Source of the DNA: Thermococcus peptonophilus
GTDB lineage: Archaea > Methanobacteriota_B > Thermococci > Thermococcales > Thermococcaceae
Reading direction: 5' to 3'
Length of the DNA: 64,000 bases
Assembly: GCF_001592435.1 (NCBI RefSeq)
Contig: NZ_CP014750.1
Location: 124,001 to 188,000, forward strand
Below are positions 1 through 9,141 of the stretch, one piece after another. Numbering within the stretch: the first letter of the stretch is position 1; each line of letters opens with the position of its first letter. The position numbers and the translations under genes are program-made. The notes under the pieces were generated by a model that was given only the letters and a program-made list of their open reading frames with translations, was not told the DNA's origin and made no database searches.

Positions 1-812
1 TCAATGGTCTCAACTGGCGTCGGCGGAAGGTGGAGGAGCTTGTAGTGCGGGAAGAAGCGGGAGAAATGAACTGGAGTGTCATCGCCGAGCTCATCAACGA
101 CCCAGCGGGCGAAGGCACGGATCTCTTCTTCTTTGTCGTTCAGCGTCGGGATTATGAGATAAGTTAGCTCGACGTGAATCCCGAACTCTTTCTTCGCTAT
201 CACAGCCGTTTTCCTGCTCGGCTCCCCACTTGGGACACTGGCTATCTTCATGTAGAACTCATCGTTGAAAGCCTTGATGTCAATGTTCATTGCGTCTATA
301 TAGGGAGCCAGCTCTCTGAAAGGTTCTTCGTTGATGTAGCCGTTGGTTATCATAAGGTTGTAGAGACCTTCCTTTTTGGCCAGCTTTGCCGTGTCTAGGA
401 CGAATTCGTACCAGATTGTAGGTTCATTATAAGTGTAGGCTATGCTCTCACAGCCGTACTTCTTCGCCATTGTAACGATCATTTCAGGTGTCATGTCGTG
501 GAGGTATGGGAAACTTTCGTCAGCCTGGCTTATCTCCCAGTTCTGGCAGTGCTTGCAGTGCATGTTGCATCCAACGGTGGCTATTGAGAATGCACACGAA
601 CCCGGCCAGAAGTGAAAAAGCGGCTTCTTCTCAACGGGGTCGGTCGCTATCGAGGAGACCTTTCCATAGTTGAGCGTGTAGAGCTTTCCACCCATGTTCT
701 TCCTAACTTTACAGGAGCCCCTCTTACCTTCGTCTATGATGCAGTTGAGGGGACAGAGCTTACATCTCACGCGGTTGTTTTCGAGCGGCTCCCACCACAT
801 TGCCTCGCGCAT
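1..812 (-). CDS. amrS: AmmeMemoRadiSam-type radical SAM enzyme (3' part outside window)
   Basis: Radical SAM protein of the pyruvate-formate-lyase-activase-like group that co-occurs with MEMO1 and AMMECR1 proteins; its substrate is not settled. The frame is open from the start at 812 to the window edge, giving about 270 residues with the C-terminus missing. An N-terminal cysteine cluster (C-K-L-C-P-L-N-C, then a fourth Cys) precedes the radical SAM motif CNMHCKHC near residue 74, followed by YNEPT and NIDIKAF, typical of the family. ATG 812 is chosen because GGTGAG lies 3 nt upstream; an in-frame GTG about 30 nt further upstream is the alternative. It is last in a minus-strand chain, 16 nt after the deacetylase stop. 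Neither AMMECR1 nor MEMO genes are in view. Confidence 0.85.
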   Translation of the reverse strand, partial: MREAMWWEPLENNRVRCKLCPLNCIIDEGKRGSCKVRKNMGGKLYTLNYGKVSSIATDPVEKKPLFHFWPGSCAFSIATVGCNMHCKHCQNWEISQADESFPYLHDMTPEMIVTMAKKYGCESIAYTYNEPTIWYEFVLDTAKLAKKEGLYNLMITNGYINEEPFRELAPYIDAMNIDIKAFNDEFYMKIASVPSGEPSRKTAVIAKKEFGIHVELTYLIIPTLNDKEEEIRAFARWVVDELGDDTPVHFSRFFPHYKLLHLPPTPVETI

Positions 813-828
813 GTTCTCACCCAGTTTT

Positions 829-1557
829 TCATAGCTCCCCTTCACGTTTAAGCTTTTGGTATTCGTGGTAGAATTCCCCGAGGGTAAGGAATTCGGCATC
901 CCTTGAAAGGTGGAACTCTATCAGCCTGTGGAGGTTCTCGAGGGCGTTCTTACCAGTCCCAACCCAGCAGTCCGGCCTAAGCCTCCTGCTCATTCTCACG
1001 AATTCCCACGGGTGGAATATGTAAACGATGGGGTCTTCAAAGCGTTTGTGAAAGGTTTTTTGGAGTGTCCATGGGAGCCGAGTGACTATAGAGGTCGTAG
1101 TTGCAGGGACTTCTAGCAGGCCCGAAATCTCTGAGACCCCCCCTTTCCAGCCCTTGTGTTTTGCCTTCGTTGAATCGACCAAAAATCCAAGCTCTTTGAG
1201 TATTGGATAATACTCATCTGGAAACTGAAAGTTAGGAGCTCTAAATGAAACTATTTCCCCAAACCGGGAGAGAATCTCTCTCGCTTCAGAAAGCCGGCGT
1301 CTGACCTCATCTCTGGGGAGTCTGTCAAACCTCTCATGCTCAAAACCATGGCAGCCAAGTTCATGGTTTTTTACCGCCCTTTTGGCCAGCTCTGGGAACT
1401 CCTCTGCCATTCTTCCAGTAAATAGAAACGTCCCTCTAATCCCTTTGTCTTCCAGGAGATCCATGACCAGCGGCAGGCCTTCCTCCATCCCTCTGGTGGA
1501 CGAGGCAAACGGTGGACAGTCCTGCTCGACGTCAAACGTGAGGATAACCCGAACCAT
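829..1557 (-). CDS. Polysaccharide deacetylase family protein (NodB domain)
   Basis: Predicted metal-dependent deacetylase of N-acetylated sugars (carbohydrate esterase 4 fold), 242 residues. The N-terminal TFDVEQD carries the catalytic/metal aspartates, HGFEH matches the H-x3-H metal motif, and RAPNFQFP matches the conserved R-x-P segment. There is no signal peptide, so it probably acts in the cytoplasm or at the inner face of the membrane. ATG 1557 is preferred over an upstream in-frame start because GGAGGCGGAAAAGG sits just before it and the domain begins there. It overlaps the end of the glycosyltransferase by 26 nt, so the two are probably translated from one mRNA and may act on the same glycan or glycolipid (inference). 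Confidence 0.8.
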   Translation of the reverse strand: MVRVILTFDVEQDCPPFASSTRGMEEGLPLVMDLLEDKGIRGTFLFTGRMAEEFPELAKRAVKNHELGCHGFEHERFDRLPRDEVRRRLSEAREILSRFGEIVSFRAPNFQFPDEYYPILKELGFLVDSTKAKHKGWKGGVSEISGLLEVPATTTSIVTRLPWTLQKTFHKRFEDPIVYIFHPWEFVRMSRRLRPDCWVGTGKNALENLHRLIEFHLSRDAEFLTLGEFYHEYQKLKREGEL

Positions 1558-2695
1558 CCTTTTCCGCCTCCTCCATGGCCTCACGGTAAACCCTCTCAAC
1601 GGACTTCACGACGACTCTCCAGTCGTAAACTCGTTCCACCCGGCGCTTTCCGAGTTTTCCAAGTTTTTTCTCCAGGTTCTGATTGTTTAAGATTTCGTTG
1701 ATGGCACTGCTGAGCGCCCTGGCGTTTCCTGGAGGGACTAATATGCCGCAACCGTCCACAATCTCGGGAATACCGCCGACTTTTGTCCCTACTATAGGTG
1801 TCCCGCTTGCCATTGCCTCTAGGAGGACTATTCCGAAGGCCTCGCTCAGGCTTGGGAGAACGAAGACATCGCTCGCGCGGTAGTAGAGGGGGAGTATCGA
1901 ATAGCTGACTGTGCCGAGGAACTTTACCCTGTGGGATATCCCAAGGAGCTTTGCCTTGTTGCGGAGAACGGGCAGCATGCTCCCTGAACCGGCCACCAAG
2001 AGGGTCGCATCTACCTCTTTCATGGCTGATATCAGGGTTCCCACTCCCTTTCTAGGTTCAAGACGCCCGACGTAGAGAACAACTTTTCTATTCAGGTTTA
2101 GAAGCTCCTTGGCCTCCTCCTTGCCCACTGGAATATCGAATCTTTTGATATTGACCCCGTTGGGAACTATTCTCACCGGTACTCTTGTGAACCTCTTTAT
2201 GAACTCTCTGGCGGCCTTGCTGACTGCTATTATCCTGTGGGGGCACTTTAAGTGATAGCGGTAGTAGGGATAGCTCATCTTGGACAGGGCACGTATAACG
2301 GAGGAGTTCTCGTAGTTTATGCTGTGTGTTGTTACAACACTGCCTTTGCCGAGTTTTCTTGCTGCCATTGCAGCCTTCAGGGAAAGGGGAGTAAACGCAT
2401 GATGCCCGTGAACGACGTCGTAGTCCTGGATTAACGGCTCGAGCAGGCCGTAACCCTTCGCAAAGGCAGAGATGTTTAGGCTTGCACTAGGAAAAATCTT
2501 ACCAGGAACTTTGACGAGCCCGATGCCGAGTTCCCTTAGCTCCTCCTCCTTTCCAGTCTTTCTGTCGTTCGTGATTATATCAACCTCATGACCCTTCTCG
2601 CGCAGGTACAAGGCAAGATCATGCATATGGACGGCTACACCACCGAGTTTTGGATAGTACCAGTCGCTGACGAGTGCTATTTTGAGGGTCTCCAT
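1532..2695 (-). CDS. GT4-type glycosyltransferase (PIG-A/MshA-like)
   Basis: Retaining glycosyltransferase with GT-B fold, 387 residues from METLKIALV. The N-terminal domain has the glycine-rich PKLGGVAVH nucleotide-sugar loop. The C-terminal domain has YVGRLEPRKG and the acidic E-x7-E motif in SEAFGIVLLEAMASG, where the sugar-nucleotide ribose is held. The family includes enzymes that transfer GlcNAc or similar sugars to lipid or inositol acceptors; the real substrate cannot be read from sequence. The neighbouring deacetylase suggests an N-acetylhexosamine pathway such as surface glycan or phosphoinositol glycolipid synthesis (inference). The longer reading frame to 2770 overlaps thiL and is not favoured. 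Confidence 0.85.
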   Translation of the reverse strand: METLKIALVSDWYYPKLGGVAVHMHDLALYLREKGHEVDIITNDRKTGKEEELRELGIGLVKVPGKIFPSASLNISAFAKGYGLLEPLIQDYDVVHGHHAFTPLSLKAAMAARKLGKGSVVTTHSINYENSSVIRALSKMSYPYYRYHLKCPHRIIAVSKAAREFIKRFTRVPVRIVPNGVNIKRFDIPVGKEEAKELLNLNRKVVLYVGRLEPRKGVGTLISAMKEVDATLLVAGSGSMLPVLRNKAKLLGISHRVKFLGTVSYSILPLYYRASDVFVLPSLSEAFGIVLLEAMASGTPIVGTKVGGIPEIVDGCGILVPPGNARALSSAINEILNNQNLEKKLGKLGKRRVERVYDWRVVVKSVERVYREAMEEAEKDGSGYPHV

Positions 2696-2729
2696 TTTAC
2701 CCCGACCTGCAACATCTAGTGCGGACCTT

Positions 2730-3668
2730 TTAAAACATTTTAATCCTATTTGAAAAATGCTCCCACCCAAGGGGGAAAAGCGGCTCTCCGTCTATATAAA
2801 CTCCTTTCCCCTCCTTAACCTGCCCAATAACAGTGAAATCAACCTCAAGCTCTGAAATCTTCTCCGATGGCACGGTAAAGAGAAGCTCAAATTCCTCCCC
2901 GCTTGCGAGGGCTATCTCAACGGGACTCTTACCAATGGCTTCTGCCACTTCCCACACTTCCTCACGTATCGGAAGCTTCCAGGAGCTTATCTCAATCCTA
3001 ACCCCACTCATTTTAGAGATCAAATGAAGTTCCTTTGAGAGGCCATCGCTTATGTCTATAGCCGAGTTCGCAGATTTGCTGAGGAGAATCCCTTCCTCAA
3101 CCCGTGCCCTGGGTTCAAGGAACTTTTCGTAGAGGGCTTTTCTGGTGCTCTCAGGCACTTTGAGGCCGTACTTCCATGCAAGATAGCCGGCGAACGCCCG
3201 CCCGATATCTCCGGTAACACACACAAGATCGCCGGGCTTCGCACCCGACCGAGTCAACAGTCGTTTAGTTCTTCCAAGGGCAATACCGTCTATTATCAGG
3301 TCATCCGCCTCATTGGTGTCCGCACTTAGAACGGGGATTTCATAGTAATCGATGGCCTTTCCTATGCCCCTGGCGATTCCTTCAAGGTAGTCCTCGTCTA
3401 ATCCCCGAGGGAGTCCAAGAGAGAATAGAAAACCGATTGGTTCAGCCCCCATAGCTGCAACGTCGCTCACGTTCATGGTCACGGCTTTGAACCCAGCCTG
3501 TTCGGGCGTCATTATGTCTGGAACATCTGTTCTACTAACGAGCATGTCATTCGTGGCAACGAGCCATCCGTCCCCAATTTTTAGTGCGCCGGCATCGTCT
3601 CCAAGGGGAAGCTCACCCTGCCTTTTAAGGTGCTTGAGGAAGAGGGCTATGATTTCTGATTCCCTCAA
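2730..3668 (-). CDS. thiL: Thiamine-monophosphate kinase
   Basis: Phosphorylates thiamine monophosphate to thiamine diphosphate with ATP, the last step of cofactor synthesis, in the cytoplasm. The 312-residue length is normal. Family motifs are present: LPLGDDAGAL near the N-terminus, NVSDVAAMGAEP around residue 66, the SADTNEADD segment, VTGDIGRAFAGY, AIDISDGLSKEL and the late SGEEFELLF. These match the PurM/ThiL fold with its aspartate metal ligands. It starts 4 nt inside the EndoQ gene (ATGA overlap), indicating translational coupling. No other thiamine genes are in the window. Confidence 0.93.
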   Translation of the reverse strand: MRESEIIALFLKHLKRQGELPLGDDAGALKIGDGWLVATNDMLVSRTDVPDIMTPEQAGFKAVTMNVSDVAAMGAEPIGFLFSLGLPRGLDEDYLEGIARGIGKAIDYYEIPVLSADTNEADDLIIDGIALGRTKRLLTRSGAKPGDLVCVTGDIGRAFAGYLAWKYGLKVPESTRKALYEKFLEPRARVEEGILLSKSANSAIDISDGLSKELHLISKMSGVRIEISSWKLPIREEVWEVAEAIGKSPVEIALASGEEFELLFTVPSEKISELEVDFTVIGQVKEGKGVYIDGEPLFPLGWEHFSNRIKMF

Positions 3669-4927
3669 CGTTTCACCCCCAGGAACTCAGTTATGCTCCT
3701 CTGTTTGGGCTTTTCTTCAACATCGGGGACTTCAACCTCGATGGTTTCTAGGTCTTCAATTCTCGCGTTCTTGATTTCCTCAGGAAGCAGTATTTCACCG
3801 TACTTCCCGCCACCGCCGGGAATTACTACCAGCTTTCTATTCCTGTACGCCCAGACTGCTTTTGCAACATCCTCGTGGATCTTGGCAAGCTCCTCAACAG
3901 GGGCATCAACCAGAACACTTATCTCACTCCCAAACTCTCTCAGAAACCTCTCCCAGACGAGCCTAACGGCCTTGGTCTCGACTCCTTTGTCGAGAACCAT
4001 CGCAATAATCTCTGCGAGGGGAGCAAGGTGCAGGTAGGGCGGTCTATCTTTTGGCCGTTTCGTGGTGTCTGCAAGCTCAAGGATTCTGTCCCTCACACCC
4101 TTCTTTATTCTCCCGCCGCACTTTGGACACTTCCAGTGGTAAGCCTTTGCTTCTTCCAGGGTATACTTCGTGTAACAGCGGGAGCACGCGGTGAGGTGGT
4201 ACTTGCCGAGCCTGGGGTCGAGACCCGCGTTGAGGACGATCTTTCTCCTGCGCTTCAGTATTGCCTTCCGAATTTCTTCGAAGGTCGCGTCCTTGACCTC
4301 AAAGCGGTTGAACTCCCTTCCAAGCCTGTGAGGCATCGGTGAGTGAGCGTCGCTGTTGCTCAGGTAGGTAAGTTTGTGGTGGGCCTTTATCATATCTGCC
4401 ATCTCGCTGTCCGCCGAGAGGCCTAGCTCGAGATAGTGAATTTTCGCTCCATTGTACGCCTCCTTCAGAGAATCATACTCCTTGTAGAGGCTTGTCCAGG
4501 GAGTGAATGCATGGGCAGGGCCTATCAAAACATCAAGTTCGTTGGCTAAATCGGCAATCTCCGCCGCCGAAAGAGTGAGATGGGGTCTTCCCTCGCTCTC
4601 GATGTCGGAGGAATAGGACTTAAGCCTCTCCCTCATCTCGCGGACGGTTTCGATGCTCGGGAAAATAAGAACGTGATGAACCCTTCGGCTATCTTCAACC
4701 TCTGTCGTGAGGAGAAACCTGATGCCGTTCCTCTCGTAGGTTCCCTCATCAACTTTTTTAACGTATTTGAGGAGTTCTTTTTCCCAGTGAGGGTTGAGGA
4801 TGTCTCCAGTGCCCACAATTTCAAGCCCCTTAAAGCGGGCGTTTTCGGCTAAGTTGGGAATAGTCATTGCTTTTGAGACAGCCTTCGAGTAGTGTGAGTG
4901 TATGTGAAGGTCGGCATCGATTATCAT
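3665..4927 (-). CDS. endQ: Endonuclease Q-like PHP-domain nuclease with PIP box
   Basis: EndoQ nicks DNA 5' of deaminated bases (uracil, hypoxanthine, xanthine) and abasic sites, starting a repair route typical of Thermococcales. The 420-residue protein has an N-terminal PHP phosphoesterase domain (DLHIHSHYS metal motif, later GPAHAFTPW and SNSDAHSP), then a zinc finger (CSRCYTKY and CPKC, residues about 248-275), a helical domain, and a C-terminal QRSITEFLGVKR that fits the PCNA-interacting consensus Q-x2-I-x2-F-L. The PIP box implies recruitment to the sliding clamp. It is first in the run EndoQ-thiL-GT-deacetylase-amrS, a grouping with no obvious repair logic. Confidence 0.9.
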   Translation of the reverse strand: MIIDADLHIHSHYSKAVSKAMTIPNLAENARFKGLEIVGTGDILNPHWEKELLKYVKKVDEGTYERNGIRFLLTTEVEDSRRVHHVLIFPSIETVREMRERLKSYSSDIESEGRPHLTLSAAEIADLANELDVLIGPAHAFTPWTSLYKEYDSLKEAYNGAKIHYLELGLSADSEMADMIKAHHKLTYLSNSDAHSPMPHRLGREFNRFEVKDATFEEIRKAILKRRRKIVLNAGLDPRLGKYHLTACSRCYTKYTLEEAKAYHWKCPKCGGRIKKGVRDRILELADTTKRPKDRPPYLHLAPLAEIIAMVLDKGVETKAVRLVWERFLREFGSEISVLVDAPVEELAKIHEDVAKAVWAYRNRKLVVIPGGGGKYGEILLPEEIKNARIEDLETIEVEVPDVEEKPKQRSITEFLGVKR

Positions 4928-4936
4928 AGGATCACC

Positions 4937-6658
4937 TCAGTCTATGTACATTCCCTCAAGGCCGCGGTAGTAGGCACGGTATATGTCCCTTTTGGTTACC
5001 ACACCAACAAGCTTCCTGTTGGTTGGGCTTTCCACTACTGGGAGGAGGTTCTGGTCATAGGCCATTATCTTTTCAAAGGCGTCCTCGGCCGTTTCAGTCG
5101 GGTAAGTGACGGTGTAGATTCTGTTCAAAAACCTCTCTACTTTCAACCTTTTCACAGATGAGGGTCTCTTCAGGATGTCCTTGATGCCTATTATGCCTAC
5201 AACGTTGAGGTTTTCATCAACAACAGGGAAGCAGTCATGGCCTGTCTCTCCAATTAGATGCTCAACGTCGAATAAGGTCATGTCCTTTGTTACGTAAACT
5301 GGGTTTTTGCTCATTATCTCGCCAACTGAGATCGTCTCAAGAACCACTGGCCTTCCCGTCCTAACGCGGTAGCCCTTCCTCAGGAGCTTGAGGGTGTAGA
5401 TGGACTCCCCTCTCAGGAAGAACCTCGCCGTCAGAAAGCCCATCGTGGCTGATGTCATGACTGCCGGCAGAACAGCATAGCTCCTCGTAAGTTCGGTCAC
5501 CATGAGGATCTGTGTTATCGGTGCCTGTGTCATGCCGCTGAAGAAGGCCGCCATTCCGGCGAGGGCATAAACCGTTAGGTTTGGGGCGAGGGCAGGAAAC
5601 AGATGTTTAACAAGAATGCCAAAAGCAGCTCCAAACATCGTTCCTATATAAAGACTAGGGGCAAAGACACCACCACTGTTACCTGAACCCACTGTCAGCG
5701 CCGTGGCCAGCATCTTCACTATTCCAAGTGCAATTAGAAGGCCCAAGGTGAGCTTTCCATAGAAGGCCAGCGTCATGCCGTTGTATCCTATGCCAAAGAT
5801 GCCGTAATTGGGAAATAGCATTCCGAGAAAACCAACTCCGAGGCCACCGATTACCGGCTTTAAAAGCGGGTTGACCTTCAGGTTCTCAAAGACGTCAAAA
5901 ACCCGGTAGATAAACTTTGCATAAAAAGCCGCAAGGATTCCAAGGAGCAGACCGAGGATGAAAAAGAAAGGAAGCTCGAAGAGTGTATGCCCAAGGTTCC
6001 CGGGGATTTCGACCTCAAAGGCCCGTTTGAGGATTGCCAGAGTAACGGCGTTTCCGGTGACGGCAGAGATGAATATAGGCACAAGGTTAACCGAGAAGGC
6101 ACCCATATAGACAACCTCAAGGGCGAACATTGCACCAGCCATTGGGGTATTGAAAGTCCCTGCTATTCCAGCCGCCAACCCACAGGTAACAAGGAGCTTC
6201 TTCATTTCCTTTGAGAGATTGAACCATCTAGTGAGGATTGAAGTTAGGGCGGCACCTATGAAGCCTATCGGTCCTTCCCTGCCCACGCTCCCTCCAGAAC
6301 CGATGGTTACCGCGGTTGCCACTATTTTTGCTACAGCGAAACGGCCGGGAATGTTGCCCCCTCTGAAGATAACTGCCTCAATGACCTCAGGTATGCCGTT
6401 TCCCCTTATGTCAGGGAATTTCACAACAAGGACTGTAACTAGAAGGGCACCTATGGTAGGTAAGAGGATATAACCCGGGTTCACACCATCAACTTCATAC
6501 GAGACTAGGGGCAGGAGCCGGCCAAAGAAGAACTCGCGAGTCCATGCTATTAAAACCCTGAAGATAACTGCACCTAATCCCCCAACTAATCCCGCAAGGA
6601 GAGAAAATCCGAGGACTGCAACCCACTTCCTTACGTAGTGGCCGTTTGATGTGCCCAT
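4937..6658 (-). CDS. CLC family chloride transport protein with CBS pair
   Basis: Membrane protein of 573 residues: about 10-12 CLC membrane helices (residues about 10-440) followed by two CBS domains (about 455-570) that usually bind adenine nucleotides and gate transport. The anion-pathway motifs are recognisable: GNGIPE (usually GSGIP), GREGP with the gating glutamate, and GGVFAP. Two substitutions stand out. The pore serine of GSGIP is Asn, and in NTPMAGAMFALEVV the position matching E203 of E. coli CLC-ec1, the internal proton glutamate, is Val as in CLC channels. Whether it is a channel or an exchanger is therefore open. It is divergent from the unknown gene at 6731, with a TATA-like TATAAAAG element between them. 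Confidence 0.9.
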   Translation of the reverse strand: MGTSNGHYVRKWVAVLGFSLLAGLVGGLGAVIFRVLIAWTREFFFGRLLPLVSYEVDGVNPGYILLPTIGALLVTVLVVKFPDIRGNGIPEVIEAVIFRGGNIPGRFAVAKIVATAVTIGSGGSVGREGPIGFIGAALTSILTRWFNLSKEMKKLLVTCGLAAGIAGTFNTPMAGAMFALEVVYMGAFSVNLVPIFISAVTGNAVTLAILKRAFEVEIPGNLGHTLFELPFFFILGLLLGILAAFYAKFIYRVFDVFENLKVNPLLKPVIGGLGVGFLGMLFPNYGIFGIGYNGMTLAFYGKLTLGLLIALGIVKMLATALTVGSGNSGGVFAPSLYIGTMFGAAFGILVKHLFPALAPNLTVYALAGMAAFFSGMTQAPITQILMVTELTRSYAVLPAVMTSATMGFLTARFFLRGESIYTLKLLRKGYRVRTGRPVVLETISVGEIMSKNPVYVTKDMTLFDVEHLIGETGHDCFPVVDENLNVVGIIGIKDILKRPSSVKRLKVERFLNRIYTVTYPTETAEDAFEKIMAYDQNLLPVVESPTNRKLVGVVTKRDIYRAYYRGLEGMYID

Positions 6659-6730
6659 AGCATCTATCCTTACACATCTTGGGGGCTTAAGCTTTTATAC
6701 CCACCGCCCCAACTGGTTTTGGTGAAGACT

Positions 6731-7201
6731 GTGAAAGTTGAAGGATTTGTAGCTGCACTCAGAGAAGCCGAGACGATAGGTGAGCTCTTTAAGATACTCC
6801 GGGAGAAAGGCGCCCCCGTTCTCGAACTGGACGGCCAGAAGTTCCTCATAGTTGTTGAGGGCGACTTCGAGGGCAGACCCTTCTGGACTGAGATAAACGG
6901 TGAGAAGGCCAACCAGGCGCTCGGTGATGCAATGCTCAACTCGTCGAGCTTCCCCTTCAAGTGCAAGAAGCCCTACACGGGTGGAAACGTCATATTCGTG
7001 AACTTCGAGGACATAGAGGTCGAGAAGTTCCTGGTTGCCTACCGCGACCCCGACTACGGCATCTTCTACCTCGTCGAGAACGGTGAGGCAAAGGAGATAA
7101 CAAAGGAAGAGTACGAGAAGCTCCTTCCAGAGATGCCTGAGTTCAAGATAAAGGGAATGAGCGAAGAGCAGATGGACATGATGGGTGCGTTTTTTGGATG
7201 A
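6731..7201 (+). CDS. Conserved hypothetical protein, Thermococcales type
   Basis: Soluble acidic protein of about 156 residues with no domain I can name. It has alternating beta and helix segments, for example KFLIVVEGDFEGRPF and NVIFVNFEDIEVEKF, and a C-terminal helix rich in Met and acidic residues (MSEEQMDMMGAFFG). There is no signal peptide, membrane segment or cysteine pair. GTG 6731 is preferred because GGTGA lies 5 nt upstream; TTG 6719 and GTG 6722 are in-frame alternatives. The TATA-like CTTTTATAC near 6691-6699 would put the transcript start within a few bases of these codons. Codon use resembles highly expressed neighbours (many AAG, GAG, CTC). Confidence 0.75.
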   Translation: MKVEGFVAALREAETIGELFKILREKGAPVLELDGQKFLIVVEGDFEGRPFWTEINGEKANQALGDAMLNSSSFPFKCKKPYTGGNVIFVNFEDIEVEKFLVAYRDPDYGIFYLVENGEAKEITKEEYEKLLPEMPEFKIKGMSEEQMDMMGAFFG

Positions 7202-7214
7202 AAAAGGGAAAGGC

Positions 7215-8534
7215 TCATCCGGAGCCTTTCAGCTCCTTTATCTTCTCCTTTGTCTCCTGTATCCTCCCGACCTTCTGAGCGGCTTTCTCTGCCTTTGCCT
7301 TCTCTATCTCGGCCTTGAATGCCCACTTGAGGAGCGGCGGTGTTATCAGCACTGACACTGTAATGAATATCAGCGTGGCCGCTATGAACTTGGGAGCGTC
7401 GCTTGATGGTATTGCCCCGCCGTGGATTGCTACCATGAGGTCAACGAGCGCCACTTCAGTCCTTGGAATAGACCCTATGCCCATCTGGAGCGACATCCAG
7501 AAGTTCTCCCGCGTGAAGAGGAAGTCCCTGCCCCTGCCCCATGCCGTTATCCACGCTCCAAAGCCCCTGCCAACGATCTTTCCGACTATGGCTATGACTG
7601 ATAGAACTGCCGCGAGGGTGATTGCATCGCCGTGCTCGAAAACCTTGAGGTTGAGCATGGCTCCAGTGTGGATGAAGAAGAATGGAATGAGGAGGCCGTA
7701 GCCTATCGCTCTAACGTCTTCCATTATGCGCTTACCTTCTGGGAGCTTTGAGAGTATAAGGCCCATCATGAAGGCGCCTTCAATTGCCGCTGCAAACCAC
7801 CCTTCGGCTAAAGCCGCGAAGAGGAACATCAGACCTACTGCCATTCCTAGGATGCCCTTCTCCACGTGGAGCCTCTCGGCGAACCTGATGTAGTAGTCGA
7901 TGAAGTACCACCCAAGAACACCCGTTATGATGAAGAAGACCACTATCTTGATGCTCAGTTCGAAGAGGCTCCCCGTTCCGACGGCAAATATGACAAGGGC
8001 TATGCCGAGGAAGTCGTCCATGACGCTCGCGCTCAGGGAGGCAGCTCCAACCTCGCTCCTCAAAACGCCGAGATCCATCATGACTCTCACTGTCAGTCCT
8101 ATGCTGGTCGCCGTCAGGAGAACACCGCCTGCAAATGCCTCCCTGCTCGGGTAGCCCATGGCCATGAGCGCCCACCAGCCGAGAACGAGCGGAACGAAGA
8201 CTCCGAGAACAGTAGAAACCGTCGCCGTGAGGCCAGTCTTCTTGAGCTGTTCTATGTCGGTGTCAAGAGCACCCAGAAAGAGCAGGAAGATTATACCAAG
8301 CTTCGCCAGAAACTCAGCGATTTGACTTAAGGCAGACTCATAGCCTATCCCGCTGACAATGGGCAGATAATCAGGAGCAATAATACCGAAGTAAACGAGG
8401 TTACCGAGGATCATACCCATTATAAGCTCGCCCAGGACTCCGGGGAGCTCAAAGCGCTCTATTATGCTGTCGCCGATTTTGGCCAGGATGAGGGCGATTC
8501 CTATCGTTGCCAGAAGCCAGGTTACTCCTTCCAT
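7215..8534 (-). CDS. Cation:proton antiporter, CPA2/Kef type
   Basis: Polytopic membrane protein of 439 residues with about 12-13 predicted helices, exchanging Na+ or K+ for protons. The N-terminal FELPGVLGELIMGMILGN motif is typical of Kef/NapA-type antiporters, as is SVMDDFLGIALVIFAVG, where the paired aspartates DD form the ion site. It lacks the C-terminal RCK nucleotide-binding domains found in bacterial KefB/C and ends in a charged helix. It overlaps the upstream CBS-domain gene by 13 nt, so the CBS protein is probably a separate regulatory subunit in the same operon (inference). Confidence 0.88.
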   Translation of the reverse strand: MEGVTWLLATIGIALILAKIGDSIIERFELPGVLGELIMGMILGNLVYFGIIAPDYLPIVSGIGYESALSQIAEFLAKLGIIFLLFLGALDTDIEQLKKTGLTATVSTVLGVFVPLVLGWWALMAMGYPSREAFAGGVLLTATSIGLTVRVMMDLGVLRSEVGAASLSASVMDDFLGIALVIFAVGTGSLFELSIKIVVFFIITGVLGWYFIDYYIRFAERLHVEKGILGMAVGLMFLFAALAEGWFAAAIEGAFMMGLILSKLPEGKRIMEDVRAIGYGLLIPFFFIHTGAMLNLKVFEHGDAITLAAVLSVIAIVGKIVGRGFGAWITAWGRGRDFLFTRENFWMSLQMGIGSIPRTEVALVDLMVAIHGGAIPSSDAPKFIAATLIFITVSVLITPPLLKWAFKAEIEKAKAEKAAQKVGRIQETKEKIKELKGSG

Positions 8535-9016
8535 TGGGCACCACCCACCCTCAGCAGTCTGAGGAGCTCGTCTATCAGAATCCTCAGGCTTATTTCGCCG
8601 ACCAGCCTCTCCCCTTCGACCACAGCCAGAACCTGGACCTTGTAGCGCCTCATCTTGGTTAGTGCATCGAGAACCGTCGCCTCTTCCTCAATCGTTAGAG
8701 GGTGCCTGTCTGCGACGTCCTCAGCCTTGGTCGCACCACCGAGAAGAGACCTCATGCTCCTGCTCGTCATTCCGAGCTTGAACCTGTGGGATTCTGGCGG
8801 AAGGAGGATGTCAATGACGTCCATATAGCGTATAACTCCAACCAGCTCCATGCTATCCCTGTCCTTCACGACCCAGACGTGGTGCCTCGTCCTGAGGAGC
8901 TTGAGGACGTTGAGGAGGTCAGAATCTGCGGTCACGATGGGTATGGTGTCAATCTTTGGCATTATCTCAGAGACTTTGAGTGAGTGGAACTTTTCAAGGG
9001 CCGCTTCAACATCCAT
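8522..9016 (-). CDS. CBS-domain pair protein
   Basis: Small cytoplasmic protein (164 residues) made of two CBS repeats, about residues 15-75 and 95-160 (VSEIMPKIDTIPIV and AEDVADRHPLTIEEE mark the repeat starts). CBS pairs bind AMP, ATP or related ligands and regulate attached or partner proteins. It overlaps the antiporter start by 13 nt, which suggests it senses energy state or ionic strength for that transporter. ATG 9016 is chosen because GGTGAGG lies just upstream; GTG 9025 is possible but overlaps that ribosome-binding site. The 116-nt gap upstream (9026-9141) holds only an A/T-rich promoter-like stretch. Confidence 0.85.
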   Translation of the reverse strand: MDVEAALEKFHSLKVSEIMPKIDTIPIVTADSDLLNVLKLLRTRHHVWVVKDRDSMELVGVIRYMDVIDILLPPESHRFKLGMTSRSMRSLLGGATKAEDVADRHPLTIEEEATVLDALTKMRRYKVQVLAVVEGERLVGEISLRILIDELLRLLRVGGAQWKE

Positions 9017-9141
9017 AAGCCTCACCGGAGGGAAAATTTTGAAAAAGTCCTCTTAAGGGTTTCTGAATTGTGAACAACACGGGAGCACAGAAAAATGCAT
9101 TTTTTCACGGTGATGGATACTGAAAAAAGAACGCAGAAGGT

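Noticed and set aside
3875-4342. Long plus-strand ORF inside the EndoQ gene
   Set aside because: Antisense shadow of a clearly conserved protein; no start signal.
7780-8175. Minus-strand ORF inside the antiporter gene
   Set aside because: Out-of-frame shadow, rich in Arg/His/Gly, with no support.
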